The translations under genes were made by a program, and so were the position numbers. From positions 12,881,045 through 12,945,044 of the forward strand of contig CM060953.1 of the NCBI GenBank assembly GCA_030765055.1: a stretch of DNA of 64,000 nt, written 5' to 3'. The notes below the pieces were generated by a model. The model was not told the DNA's origin, made no database searches, and saw only the letters and a list, made by a program, of their open reading frames with translations. This stretch comes from Mantis religiosa (Eukaryota > Arthropoda > Insecta > Mantodea > Mantidae). Positions 1 through 12,589 of the stretch are shown piece after piece; the first letter of the stretch is position 1; every line of letters starts with the position of its first letter.

Positions 1-1940
1 TCCTGAAAGATGAATGTCTGGTAACTCTAAGCTCTATGTACCCTGTACTCATTTGAACATCACTTCATTCATCGTCCGATATGACTTAACGTTGGAGGTT
101 TTCTCTTATCCTGAAAGATGAATGTCTGGTAACTCTAAGCTCTATGTACCCTGTACTTATTAGAACATCATTTCATTCATCGTCCGATATGACTTAACGT
201 TGGAGGTTTTCTCTTATCCTGAAAGATGAATGTCTGGCAACTCTAAGCTCTATGTACCCTGTACTCATTTGGACATCACTTCATTCATCGTCCGATATGA
301 CTTAACGTTGGAGGTTTTCTCTTATCCTGAAAGATGAATGTCTGGTAACTCTAAGCTCTATGTACCCTGTACTCATTTGAACATCATTTCATTCATCGTC
401 CGATATGACTTAACGTTGGAGGTTTTCACTTATCCTGAAAGATGAATATCTGGTACCTCTAAACTCTATGTACCCTGTACTCATTTGGACATCACTTCAC
501 TCATCGTCTGATATGACTTAACGTTGGAGGTTTTCTCTTATCCTGAAAGATGAATGTCTGGTAACTCTAAGCTCTATGTACCCTGTACTCATTTGGACAT
601 CATTTCATTCATCGTCTGATATGACTTAACGTTGGAGGTTTTCTCTTATCCTGAAAGATGAATGTCTAGTAATTCTAAGCTCTATGTACCCTGTACTCAT
701 TTGGACATCACTTCATTCATCGTCCGATATGACTTAACGTTGGAGGTTTTCTCTTATCCTGAAAGATGAATGGCTGGTAACTCTAAGCTCTATGTACCCT
801 GTACTTATTTGAACATTATTTCATTCATCGTCCGATATGACTTAACGTTGGAGGTTTTCTCTTATCCTAAAAGATGAATGTCTGATAACTCTAAGCTCTA
901 TGTACCCTGTACTTATTTGAACATCATTTCATTCATCGTGCGATATGACTTAACGTTGGAGGTTTTCTCTTATCCTGAAAGATGAATGTCTGGTAACTCT
1001 AAGCTCTATGTACCCTGTACTCATTTGGACATCATTTCATTCATCGTCCGATATGACTTAACGTTGGAGGTTTTCTCTAATCCTGAAAGATGAATATCTG
1101 CTAACACTAAGCTCTATGTACCCTGTACTCATTTGGACATCATTTCATTCATCGTCCGATATGACTTAACGTTGGAGGTTTTCTCTTATCCTGAAAGATG
1201 AATGTGTGGTAACTCTAAGCTCTATGTACCCTGTACTTATTTGAACATTATTTCATTCATCGTCCGATATGACTTAACGTTGGAGGTTTTCTCTTATCCT
1301 GACAGATGAATGTCTGTTAACTCTAAGCTCTATGTACCCTGTACTCATTTGAACATCATTTCATTCATCGTTCGATATGACTTAACGTTGGAGGTTTTCT
1401 CTTATCCTGACAGATGAATGTCTGTTAACTCTAAGCTCTATGTACCCTGTACTCATTTGAACATCATTTCATTCATCGTCCGATATGACTTAACGTTGGA
1501 GGTTTTCTCTTATCCTGAAAGATGAATGTCTGGTAACTGTAAGCTCTATGTACCCTGTACTCATTTGAGCATCATTTCATTCATCGTTCGATATGACTTA
1601 ACGTTGGAGGTTTTCTCTTATCCTGAAAGATGAATGTCTGGTAACTCTAAGCTCTATGTACCCTGTACTTATTTGTACATCATTTCATTCATCGTCCGAT
1701 ATGACTTAACGTTGGAGGTTTTCTCTTATCCTGAAAGATTGTCTGGTAACTCTAAGCTCTAAGTACCCTGTTCTCATTTGAACATCATTTCATTCATCGT
1801 CTGATATGACTTAACGTTGGAGGTTTTCTCTTATCCTGGAAGATGAGTGTCTGGTAACTCTAAGCTCTATGTACCCTGTACTTATTTGAACATCATTTCA
1901 TTCATCGTCCGATACGACTTAACTTTGGAGGACGTAACAA
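1..1940 (+). repeat. 108-bp tandem array (~18 copies) derived from SINE-A 3' region
   Basis: A 108-bp unit repeats in register: the same word TCCTGAAAGATG recurs at 1, 109, 541, 1081 and 1621, exact multiples of 108. Copies differ by a few substitutions and one small deletion near 1737. The unit matches the 3' part of the tRNA-derived SINE seen complete at 10514-10739. The last unit ends in GGAGGACGTA, the normal SINE 3' end, whereas internal units join GTTGGAGG directly to TTTTCTCTTATCC, which lies upstream in the SINE. The array therefore looks like repeated internal duplication of a SINE. It begins at or before the window edge. No coding potential is claimed. Confidence 0.95.
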
Positions 1941-2734
1941 ATTAAGAAAAGACCCTCCAGCAACTGTACTCATTCATTTATCAGGTAATACGTTTAACAG
2001 TCGACGAATAAGTGGGTACTGCAATGTTTTTGGAAAGTGGTATACCACCAAGAAAGCCCAAGAACCTGGTACAAGTTTGAAGTCGATGTGTTGATGCACT
2101 CATGCATGTACTTGTTGGGCGCGCACTGTGGCAGAAGCAAACATTTTGAACACATGTGGCTTTAAAGGAGTACAACACAACAAACACATTATGGAAAGTG
2201 GAAGTCTGTACAATATACTACCTCTTATCTTCAATTAAAAAATGAATTTCTAAGCAGAAATTCTAAGGAGCTTAAAAGTGTTGCTACAGGAGTTCATGTG
2301 GAGATACAAGTAATGCATTAACATTTATGTCCTAGACAGTACAATTGCACTCTGATGTTGCAGCAAATTTCATAGAATTATTAACCAACAATTGGGAGCT
2401 TCTGAAGATTATGCACTTCGTTTTGCAAATTCCAGGACATTGGAAGTATTTTCCTTGGCTGTGTCACTGTCCAAGATCAGAAATTTAAGCGCATTATGAT
2501 CAAAGAAATAAGTCATTGCAGGTGTCAATGGATGGACCTAAGGTGAATTTAATTTTCTCAGAAAGCCTCAAGTGGAAATGGAACCTGCGGGTCTGTAGTT
2601 TGCATGGAATCAATGTAGTTGTTAAAATAGGTTGAATTTCTGTTAATTGGAAGCTTAACTTAACCCTGCATAACATATATTATTTATTCAAAGGCTCTCA
2701 GTTCGGATTTTCTTGAAAATCTTCATGTCCATCT
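1941..2734. other. no feature recognised
   Basis: AT-rich sequence between the satellite and a GC-rich repeat-like block. No ORF, TSD or known repeat is recognisable. Confidence 0.5.
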
Positions 2735-2935
2735 TACCGTGCGGGATGACTCATATGGCCCGCATAAGGTCCGGGTTGGCTTTCCGTGACCGACCTACCT
2801 GGTTTTTTTCGGGTGTTCCCCGGGTCGCCAGGCGAATGCTGGTAGGTTAATTCCCCCCCCCCCACTACTCCCCGAATTTTCTGTCCCTCCATTACATCTC
2901 CATTATCATTTCATGTCTTTCATCTTGTCTCTTTC
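2735..2935. repeat. GC-rich repeat-like block
   Basis: A GC-rich block that contrasts with its surroundings, with a run of C at about 2852-2863 and a tail containing CATTTCATG-type sequence, like the ends of insect SINEs. No second copy was found in the window, so assignment to a repeat family is inference from base composition and style only. Confidence 0.3.
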
Positions 2936-3305
2936 AAGGTAGAAGTATCGGCGGGTGTCTCGGCGTTGCATGGCAGGATGATATGCTCTGAGTAAATTAT
3001 TTCCTCCTCCGGATGACGGTTACCGGTCTCCGAACCCAGGTCTCGTGGTGGGGTTGTTTCCGAAGCACATAGGGTGGAATGTTCGTTATCCTGGCATGCC
3101 GTGGGAAGTTTCCAAATGTAGGAACCCTGTCCTCTGCACTGTATCGTGGCTCTGTTCACAGACAAATTTTTTCCAAAAAATGCTTGTTTATTTAAGAGAG
3201 CTTAAAACGTGCATTTCCGGTTATATTCTCGCTGTCCGGTAGAGTGGAATACTATAAATACATAGTAGAAGTGAAGTAGATACACCTCTTCCTAATTCAA
3301 CACAA

Positions 3306-3306
<1 letters not shown>

Positions 3307-3364
<58 letters not shown>
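3307..3364. repeat. (TTA)n microsatellite
   Basis: About 19 uninterrupted ATT/TTA triplets, directly visible. They lie next to a tRNA-like SINE head on the minus strand and may be that SINE's tail. Confidence 0.97.
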
Positions 3365-3366
<2 letters not shown>

Positions 3367-3371
3367 GACAC

Positions 3372-3442
3372 TATCGGTTTCAACCACATCGGGTTTGCAC
3401 CCGTGACCTTGGAATCATATAATTGAGCTACGCAGACCGACT
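3372..3442 (-). repeat. tRNA-like SINE head fragment
   Basis: Read on the minus strand this has a TAGCTCAATT A-box-like word and a GGTGCAAACCC B-box-like word at tRNA spacing. Downstream in that orientation lies the (TTA)n tract, as expected for a short SINE with a simple-repeat tail. It is not matched to SINE-A, B or C. A decayed tRNA gene is an alternative. Confidence 0.4.
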
Positions 3443-3450
3443 TCCCCGCA

Positions 3451-4257
3451 CTAAATATTGAAGCCGATTCGTCCTACTGACGCTCCTACAGATGATCCGA
3501 TCAGATCAGATGATATACATAGTTGACTTCTTGACAGACGTGCATCCGCTAGACAAAGTTTGCTGGTGTTGCAAACCCTATGCTACTGTACGTATCCTTG
3601 CGATTCTGACTAATTCCTCGAAGTCTGTCGCTGTAATTATTTACTTGTAGAAAATGAATCCCATTCGTGGAAAATGCATTACCATATTACCTTCAGAGTG
3701 TTCTATTTCCAAGAATTAATTACTAGTGAGAGGTGGAAATAAGGAAAATGATAGAATGGTGGGGAAGTTGAAATCAAATATCGTATCACTACGACGTTTA
3801 GACACTCAATGAATATTATCAGGGCCGTACTTAGGGAAGAAAGCTTGTTGGGCTCAAGGGTCCCCCTTAAATATCCAAAATCGTGACATCCAAACACTTG
3901 CGTGTTTTGTTTTCATTTTTTTTCTTTTTTTCCTCTCTTTCTGTACATGCTGTGTTGCATTCCATCCAAAAGCACGACACTAAGATTTCAGTGGTAATAA
4001 GCGTTTAGAGTTCCCATAAACAAAACTTTTAGGAAAAGGCATGTGTATAACCGCGTCAATGTGTGTGAACATACAAACTAAGTAAGGGGTACCGTAACAG
4101 GGACAATGCTCCGTACTACGGCCCCTGAGTGAAAGGGATGAGAAAGACAGATGCAAAGGGCGGCCAGATATGAATGATGTCGGACATCGACGCAATCCAT
4201 AACGTTTTCAGTTCGAACGCATCAGAGCCGTTCGAGCCCAAATTGCAGACTACTGTT
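3451..4257. other. no feature recognised
   Basis: Mixed-composition sequence without long ORFs or recognisable repeats. Confidence 0.4.
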
Positions 4258-4901
4258 CGGCCGTTCTATCTCCGGCTCTGACATTTCTCGAGTGGGGGAA
4301 GCAGGCTGTTGCCAGTTCTTTAGCGGGTATTTCAAACAGAGGAACAATGCGTATTTTAAATATTTCAGTACTTGCATATTACACGAACCAGGAGCCATAT
4401 TATTATAATAGCGATAATAATAGGACTTACGAACATTAAAAATCGGAATTCACGCACGCAAAATATAAGCAAAGAAAGTTTACCAGCGCAAGCAGCTAAA
4501 ACCACGTGGCTCAAACAAATTTAAGCTGGCAACACAGTGTTGGGTTCGGGAGTCACGCATAGCAGCGACAATGCTGATTGGCGCTAGCAGACAGTTTTAA
4601 CTTCCTGACCACAACACTGGATGTAGAGATTCCCAGTACTACCAACAGATGCTGTTAGTGTGTGTGTGAAAGGTGTGAACGAAATATTCGAATAGAGTGG
4701 TGTTGTAATAAATATCTTGCATGATAATGAAATTGTAAGTTGGATTTCAGTGTTTTAAAGCTAATATATTCCTATATTTTCATTCTAAACATAATTTTGA
4801 GGATATGTTTTCAATTGCTCATTACTGTATGTTGGTACTATTAACCTCCCCCCTCCACCTCTTGCAATCGCAAAACGCCAGAGCCGGAGATACAACGGCC
4901 G
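4258..4901. repeat. region bounded by a 23-bp inverted repeat
   Basis: The left word at 4258-4280 (CGGCCGTT.TATCTCCGGCTCTG) is the near-perfect reverse complement of 4879-4901, separated by about 600 bp of AT-rich sequence without a coding region. This is compatible with the termini of a small non-autonomous DNA transposon. No convincing TSD was seen, and the arms may simply belong to two copies of another repeat. Confidence 0.3.
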
Positions 4902-7900
4902 GCCTATAGTTATCCCCAATGGTCTTTCCCCCTCGGGCTTATGTCCCACTCGGAGGTGGGTCCAGACCCTCAATGAGTCAGAGGAAAACCTCTACAAAGC
5001 GCCGAACATTGTGGCCTGGTCCAGAAACCCCGAAATTGATATCAATGTGGGAAATGAGGGTTAGAAGAGAAGCCATCCCTGCTACCGATAAGGGAAAACT
5101 ACGAAAACCCCATGGGTAAGGCTCCGCACCGACAGAATGCGAGTAGCACACGTTCGGTCTCCTGTCGCTGCAGTATCTATGTATCATATTTGCTTTTGAT
5201 CCCATGAATACTTAAAAGGTTGTTTGTCCGTCCTGCTGTCCCACGAGATCGTTTATACAGTTCAGTGATTCGGCTGATATCCCGCCAAATTCAATAAAGT
5301 GACCATGGAATTAAGGTGTGACTGACATCATGCTCCACCCCGTCACCCAAATGCAGACTGCTTACTCCCGTAGACGGTAGGCATCTAAAGTTTATACAAT
5401 AAAACAAAAGAAATGTTGATGGAATCTCATCTCAAGTTTGTTTGCAACATCACCTTCCACAGTCTATGGTCTCTAGTTCCTAAATCGTGTGAATGAATTT
5501 TTGGACGGTCTATAAAATGCTTAGCATCGTTTTTTTTTTTCGGAAGGTGAGTAAAGTAGATGGCCCCATGTTGTAGATTTACAGTACGTAAGAGAATTTC
5601 AAGTATGATAACGAGACCAATAGGTAACATGGAAGATAAAAGAGCGCAGCGAAAAAAGGGCAAGATGGCGCGCATACGTAATTTACAGGATCTAAGGCGA
5701 AATTATGCATCATTTGAATAAATTAATAGTTATAATAAAATTAAATATGAATGTTTTGTGCAGTTCTGTTAAATGTTAATAAATTATTAGTACAGTTTGG
5801 CTGGGGGTAAGACGACAGTAAGCATGATAATTACCGACGGCTGGTCTTCAGGAAGATTCATAAAAGTAGTTCGGACGGTTAGGCGACGAGAAGTCAAGGT
5901 CAGTATCCAAAGTTTTCAGATTAGGTATGGCAGAATTCTTGGAATATGTGAGAAATTTATAGAGAGATTTTAGGTTGGAAAGAAAATTTCAGAAATGTAG
6001 AACTGGAGTGGCAACATCGTATTAGAAGCTAGTAGTGGGGGTCTTAAGAGTCATTATCAAAAGCGAAGGTCATTAGAGTCTCTACAAAATAAGAATGAAC
6101 ATGGGCTGAGCCAATACGGTTATCGTACTGTCTTGGCGTTGTCAGTTCCACAGTTAGCGGGCAACAGAGATGGAAGATATATCTGTCTTTGTCTCGACCT
6201 AGCAAGTATCATACAGATGCTGACAGAGAAGTTCGCTTAATATTTCAGCATGTGTGTGACAACATATACAATGATTGTGGCATAATCTGAACCTTAAAAC
6301 CTTGAACTGGAGAACAGCTCGCTTACGTAGCTATCGTTCATATGCACACAAAACAAAATGACTTAAATTAGATGCGTTCTGCGAAATAAGGTGGTTCCTA
6401 CAGTGAAACAAAATAGCGACATTTCAACGATTTGTGAATATACTTTCTATTTTAATGATACCATATTTGTATACTGTCTGTAATGAACTTTAAACCAATT
6501 TTTGTTTCATTAAAAATACAGAAGACATGAATGTGTATTTATGAAGCATTTTACACCTTGAATTTGATGTACTAATGTTGTGCATTGTGCGCAGAAAATT
6601 TAGTCTCGCAGCTACAATATCACTTTTTTCAAGCAGAAATTTGCGACCATCATTTGTTCTATATTTGAACCAAAGAGATTTCAGAATATTATACACAGAA
6701 CATGCAGAATCCGTATGGTCTATTTTCCCCTCATTAAATTGGTCAGCCTTTTGGCAGTTGGATATTCACTCTTGTCATATAAATAATAAATTGTTCTACG
6801 TAAAACACACTTTTGAAAATTTTCTAAGTTGGTAGCACGTTTTTTAGCTGCTTGGTGTTTCCCTGGAGATCTAAATATGGAAACTCTTCTAATTTGGTAA
6901 ACTCTTTGCCTTCTTTAACAATGTTCCTCACAGAATGAGCACTCACGTGACAAGCTTGTAACATTAATTCTCGACTCTGAGCGAAATTTGTACTTTGGAA
7001 AATGTCTTTGACATCTGTTTGAAAAAGGAATATACATTAACAAGAATATTTCTAGCCTACTTATGTAAAATCTTATGAGTTGTTTCGCAATTACTAACAG
7101 ACGCACCAGTACTAGACCTGCTAAGCGATATATTTACTAACTTTGAAAAGCACGTGTACACTCTTATAAGATTACCACTTTACTGAATGTAAGGTACAAA
7201 ATGCGACTGCAGCATAGCACGTGTGTGCTTTTCTTTACTGACAGTTAATGATTCTTTTGTTTCTAGTCAGGCGCCTTATCTTTCCATATCTGCGGGAACA
7301 TGTGCTACAAACATGCGGATTGGACAGTAATCCTCAGAAAAAATAACTCTGTAACATGGGAGAAATAAAATAATTATTTAATTTGTATCCTTAGAGCGCG
7401 CAAAGAAATTAGCTGTATAGTTCGGGAAAGCGAACTAGTATGCGTGCTTAACTGTACAACGTTGCATCCACCGCACTGGCTAGTGGCGATAGAACAGCCT
7501 CGGCTAGCCCCGCCTTATGTTCATTCCTATTTTTATACTCTCGACATAATCTTGGACATTTCTGCTCGGATCGCTGGTGAATGACGTAGCGTCATTCTTG
7601 CCTCATGTATAGAGTGAGTGTGTGGTGTTTTAGGGCCCGTCGACAACAAGGTCATTTGGGCCCGTCATGTAGAACCAAGCGGTATAGATTCAAATACATT
7701 AACTCAGAATATTTATATACATTAGTTTTCATTTGTCGTCAACTTCTCGGGTGAAGTAAATATTGTTTATTAAAATTACAGAGTCGGAGTTGGTGTCATC
7801 CTTTCTTTTAACATATACTCACGCACACCCTGAGATATTCTCTGCTCGAGAGTGAAGCAGACGAATGCGGTTACAAATTGGAGCAACATCGTGAGCTACA

Positions 7901-8008
7901 ACAGGTTAGCTGTATGTTGTTCAATGTAATTGGTTATGTCTTGTCTAGGTTAGGTTTGGTTACGTTTAGAACAACCTGCATGGGAAACGCCTACGTCAAA
8001 CCACCAAG
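4902..8008. other. no gene recognised; GC-rich block at 4902-5165
   Basis: The first 260 bp are GC-rich and repeat-like but unidentified. The remainder is AT-rich with only short random ORFs, on both strands, that resemble no protein family. Confidence 0.4.
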
Positions 8009-8275
8009 TACATTACAGCGATTTTTTGTGTGTATTTTACGTCCTCCAACGTTAAGTCATATCGGACGATGAATGGAATGGGTGAAATTATGCTCAAATG
8101 AGCCCGGGGTCCATTGAGCTTAGAGTGACCGACATTCGTCTTTTAGGATAAGGGAAAACCCCGGATAAACCTTATCCAGGTAACTCACCCTGACCGAGAT
8201 TCGAACTCGGGACCTCTTAAGCGTGAGGCAGACATGCTACCACCACGCTACCGAGGCGGGCTACATTACAGCGAT
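8009..8275 (-). mobile_element. SINE-A copy with 14-bp TSD
   Basis: A tRNA-derived SINE in minus orientation at 8023-8261. Its tail (T-rich as written) is at the left and its tRNA-like head with B-box GTTCGAATCTCGG at the right. It is flanked by direct repeats TACATTACAGCGAT at 8009-8022 and 8262-8275. The element body carries the GATAAGG...ACATTCATC and CATATCGGACGATGAATG words that also form the 108-bp arrays. SINEs of this type are transcribed by RNA polymerase III and need a partner LINE for mobility; the partner is not identified here. Confidence 0.93.
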
Positions 8276-9480
8276 GTGTGAGAAAATATATTTTTAGAAA
8301 ATATTTCATTTAAAGGTTAGCTTGGACTGCGGAATTTTCTTAAAAATCTTATTGCTCTTTGAAACAACTGAATCACCTATGATATTTGTTAACAACACGA
8401 GCGCGGGACAAGTTTGGTGATTTTTTTTGCTTTTCAGAGAGTTTCAATACATTTTCACGAAATTTTGATATCGAAAGTTATCACATTGTCTACTAGAAAC
8501 GTGGTAGAGAAAGTAGAACAGGCAACGGCTGGAACTGTTAACCCCAAGGTTCCTGTCAACCTGCGTTTACACTTAATATGTCTAGAGCTCTTTCCAGTAC
8601 TGCGAGAGCAAATAACCTCGGGTTTTATACTCAGAAGACAAATTTGATATCTACATTCTTCACTATGGCTACCATTAAACAACAAACTGGTTACTGTTTA
8701 TTCACTGTTAAAACAAAGTTGTAACAACAACACCATAACAATATTGTACTATAAAGAAACTGGGTTGCAAAACGCAGGGAATATTCGTCAGCTTGGAAAA
8801 TTCCTTTATCTCGGGGTTTCCTTTGTGTTTGGCCTCAGGCACCTTAATCTCGATTCAGCCATCTCTTCTGATGTCTATATAATTTCCTCTGCCAGCACGT
8901 CCAATTTAAAATTAACTTTTTCTAGAACCATCCTTTGAAAGATGGAAGTGTCAATTTTATCCAGATCCTAGCTTTCTTGAATGTTTTATTAAGAATCTGT
9001 ACTTTCTCTGAAGAGTTATATTAACGATCTGACAGCGAATCTCGTCAGACATTGAAATCCTTCTAAAGCCTGTGTCGCGGAAGTTGCTCGGATATAGTTT
9101 TCGATTGGTATTAATAATGCTTGTACAATTTCGTAACCTTAAAATCGACGTATATTGAAGAAACCAATAGAATTCGATAGTCTTGAAGAACAATTAGTTT
9201 ATACATATTGCCAAAACATAACATATTTCAAAGGGAGCCGCTCTCCTTTGTCGCTGGATTCTAACCGTTTGCCGACAATAGGCGACCATAATAAACAGGA
9301 CGAGGAGCATTATAGCCAGTCTTCTGGTTCCTTTGTTTCCTGCAAATACATACTACATGGCAAAACGAGAAAGCGTATCGGGAAAAATTCACAACACAGC
9401 TTACACGGCGAGTTCAGTGCATGTATAGTCTGCTCAGATATAATCATGTCTTCTGGACAGCAACTTGTCATACATCGGCA
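8276..9480. other. no feature recognised
   Basis: AT-rich sequence with small overlapping ORFs in several frames and none with a recognisable domain. Confidence 0.4.
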
Positions 9481-10191
9481 GGCGCGAGAAAACGTATACA
9501 GACACGCAGCTTCCAATCCCTCTATTTGTGTTTCATAACTTACTGTACGTCAACCTATCAATATTTCACTCTTCTAATCCACCAGATAAGACCCGTTAAG
9601 GGACGTTTTTTTTTGTTGTTGTAATTTACGTCCTCCAACTTTAAGTCATATCGGACGATGAATGGAATGGATGGAATGATGCTCATATGAGTCCGGGGTC
9701 CATGGAGCTTAGTTACCCGACATTCGTCTTACAGGATAAGGGAAAACCCCGGAAAAATCTTTTCCAGGTAACTCGCCCTGACCGAGATTCGAACTCGGGA
9801 CCTCTTGAACGTGAGGTAGACATGCTACCACCACGCTACCAAGGCGGGCTTAAGGGACGATGGCAGCACTGGTCACCTGAAGGTCGATACGCCTCAACGC
9901 TCTGTCGAGTAATACCTCGTAAACCCAAACCTCAAAGTAACGCCGCTCTTGATAGAAGAGGGGCGCGAGAAAACGTATACAGACACACGCAGCTTCCAAT
10001 CGCTCTATTTGTGTTTCATAACTTACTGTACGTCAACCTACCAATATTTCACTCTTCTGATCGACCGGATAAGACCCGTTAAGGGACGATGGCAGCGCTG
10101 GTCACCTGAAGGTCGATACGCCTCAACGCTGTCGAGTAATACCTCGTAAACCCAAACCTCAAAGTAACGCCGCCCTTGATAGAAGAGTGGG
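9481..10191 (+). repeat. tandem segmental duplication, copy 1 split by a SINE
   Basis: The segment starting GGCGCGAGAAAACGTATAC at 9481 recurs at 9962 and the two copies align to their ends (GATAGAAGAG). Copy 1 is 9481-9961 and contains the SINE at 9606-9849. Copy 2 is 9962 to about 10191 and is uninterrupted. Without the SINE each copy is about 230 bp. The unit has no recognised function. The order of events is readable: duplication first, then SINE insertion into copy 1. Confidence 0.92.
9596..9859 (-). mobile_element. SINE-A copy with TSD inside a duplicated segment
   Basis: Minus-oriented SINE-A at 9606-9849, flanked by TTAAGGGACG at 9596-9605 and 9850-9859. The right copy of the surrounding duplication keeps a single TTAAGGGACG, i.e. 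an empty site, which confirms the TSD directly. The tRNA-like head reads, on the minus strand, through GGTAGCGTGGTGGTAGCATG and GAGTTCGAATCTCGG. Confidence 0.96.
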
Positions 10192-10500
10192 GCAGAGGTG
10201 TCATATTTTGGAACAACTGTAAGCCACTAGGCACTCCGCATTTGATTAAGGTTCGAATAAGAATAACTCAGTACGTTGAGAAATCATAGATTTACGTGCA
10301 GATACCTACACGGCAGTTCTGAAAATTAGGAAGGGGAAGAATTATTAGATTTTTAAGTCACAAAGCAAAAAATGTAGTTTCAGTTACGAGTAAAAAACTA
10401 CAGATTTGGTAGGGTAGTGTGCGTGTGCGACTCACGGCCACTTACACTTATTGCAGAAAGTTATTTTAAACAGTAAAGTTATTGATACTTCAGAAGATAC

Positions 10501-10752
10501 ATTACTTCAATAGCCCGGCTCGGTAGCGTGTCTGCCTCACGTTCAAGAGGTCACGAGTTCGAATCTCGGTCAGGATGAGTTACCTGGATAAGGATTTTTC
10601 GGGGTTTTCCCTTATCCTGAAAGATGAATGTCTGCTAACTCTAAGCTCTATGTACCCTGGGCTCATTTGAGCATCATTTTATCCATTCCATTCATCGTCC
10701 GATATGACTTAACTCTGGAGGACGTAAATTACACAAAAAATTACTTCAATAG
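10501..10752 (+). mobile_element. SINE-A copy, plus orientation, 13-bp TSD
   Basis: The best reference copy in the window. tRNA-like head at 10514-10585 (CGGTAGCGTG, GTCTGCCTCACG, GAGTTCGAATCTCGG), body with TTACCTGGATAAGG and TTTTCCCTTATCCTG, and 3' end GGAGGACGTAAATTACAC followed by an A-run. It is flanked by ATTACTTCAATAG at 10501-10513 and 10740-10752. Nearly all of the 108-bp satellite unit maps to its 3' half. Confidence 0.95.
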
Positions 10753-12061
10753 TTACAATACTTCCTCTAATTGTGATATCACTCTAGTAGTACACCTACT
10801 TACTATGTAGCACTTCCAGAACTTGGAAGGCTGTTACGGGGAGGTTAGGGAAGCCAGACAGTCCGCTCCTTTTACATAGAAATCGAGAAATGTTTATAAG
10901 GAACGGCACGGAACTGTTCGACATTAAAATTATAAAGAGAAACAACGAGGGTTTACTATATATCTTTCATAAAGCATGATAAACGAAATCAATTCGTCAG
11001 AAAGCAAATCTTGCGAAGTGATGTCGGACTGTTCCTCTTTGTAATAGGGGACGCCATGTTCTTTTGTTCTGAGCATGTTCGCCACATATTAGTACTAGAC
11101 TGGCGCGCGCTCTGGCCCGACTGCCACGGGGCACAAATACGACAAATGTCACAAAAAGCTTGGTATGCATCATTTCTCAACCTCACTCATACGGATCGAT
11201 TCGGCATATGCACCACGTACGAGCTTATCCAGGGTTCATACTTAACTTGGACGAATCATACTTCACTTTCCCTACCTTATGTACTTTTTAGTGGAAGTAC
11301 TGTATCCCATTCTTATTCCATATAGAGAGCTCACCACAAATGGCTGTTAAGGATTTAGATTAAACTATCCGAATTTGATATTTGCAAGACATAATGCAAA
11401 TCTTGAATTTTCTGGGAAAAGTCTCTAAATGGCTTTTGCGTAACTGATAAATAGCAACAGATAGACAAAATGTTGAGATTGAGGCCAACGTGGCAACTAT
11501 CCCTTCTGTGTAAATGTAAACAGGCAAACATTTGAGGAGTGTTGACCTTCAGTGACAAAACACTGCATTCGCCTGCTAACTTGTTTATTAAAACAGCTAA
11601 ATATTAGTAAACAGTAAGTGACGAAACACACGCTGTATGTATGATATGAAAGGTTAGCCAATTATCAGACAGTAATACATACAGTGACTCGCCGTGATTG
11701 TACCATAGGCTTGCGTAAACTTCGTTTCTTTCACATATTTTCCGATATGCTTCAACGCTTTGTCAAGTAATACCTACTGTCTGCCCAACACAAGAAGGTA
11801 CGTCACAGGAATGCTTTTGCTGTTCGCATGATGCCAATGCTCGCCTTCCGGATATAAAGATGCTAGGCTCATGTCTGACGAATGAGTTAAGTTATTTGGG
11901 GAGGTCGTTCAGTGTAGCATGGCACGGTTTAGAGAGATCAGAGGAGGCGGGAATACAGTACGGTCAGTACAGCGTACGTAACACGACGTATATTTTTGCA
12001 TTTGAGAAATCAATATCCCATGTCTTTAAGTATTCTCCAGCATGTGACAGTTGTACCTGCC
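10753..12061. other. no feature recognised
   Basis: Unassigned sequence. A short word CTTCAACGCTTTGTCAAGT near 11751 resembles part of the duplicated unit at 9.9-10.1 kb but is too short to call. Confidence 0.35.
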
Positions 12062-12589
12062 TGTTAATATATTAACAGTCCGTAGGGGAGGGGATCCGTC
12101 CCCTTCAGCTGCCGTAGTGCGAGCGCTGCGGACCCCTAGCACTCGTGGTACCTCTGACATTATCAGAGGAACATCGGGCAGAACATTCGAGTCCCTCCCG
12201 AATGGCTGTTGTTCGGATAGGGTTGGTTTCGAGGGGGCAGTGTGTTCCCGATACCCATATGAGATTGGGTACCTCCGGCTGGGCTTTGGCCGCCTGGAGG
12301 GGGCAGAGGGTTGTCTAAAAGTCCCAGGTACTAGCCTGCATAGCTAGTAGAAGGTCTGCTAGATCACCAGGCGGACACACCGAGGTTACTCAGTAGTCTT
12401 TCCTGTGGGGTTGACGGCGTATCCACTTCCAACCGTCTTGACGTTGTCGATGGCGCGGGGGGGGGGGGCCTTTAGACTCAAGGAATTGCCCTACGAAAAG
12501 GGCCCCGGAGTTTTCATCGCTCCCAGATTGATAGAGTCCGGAGTCTTTGGACTTTTGGTTAGACCTCCTGTTATGTTAATATATTAACA
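12062..12589. mobile_element. 496-bp GC-rich insertion between palindromic 16-bp direct repeats
   Basis: The 16-mer TGTTAATATATTAACA occurs at 12062-12077 and 12574-12589 and bounds a strikingly GC-rich 496-bp block in AT-rich DNA. The 16-mer is a perfect palindrome, so the two copies are at once direct and inverted repeats. Either this is a long TSD made at a palindromic target, or they are the termini of a non-autonomous element. The interior has a poly-G run near 12461-12470 and no convincing coding region or poly(A) tail. The family is not recognised. Confidence 0.75.

Noticed and set aside
1..1940. CRISPR-like array
   Set aside because: Units are full 108-bp tandem repeats without unique spacers, in eukaryotic DNA, and derive from a SINE.
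7878..8072. 64-codon ORF ending in VCILRPPTLSHIGR
   Set aside because: Its C-terminal part is translation of the SINE-A tail.
12405..12587. Coding potential within the GC-rich insertion
   Set aside because: Short frames only, expected in GC-rich DNA, and no recognised domain.
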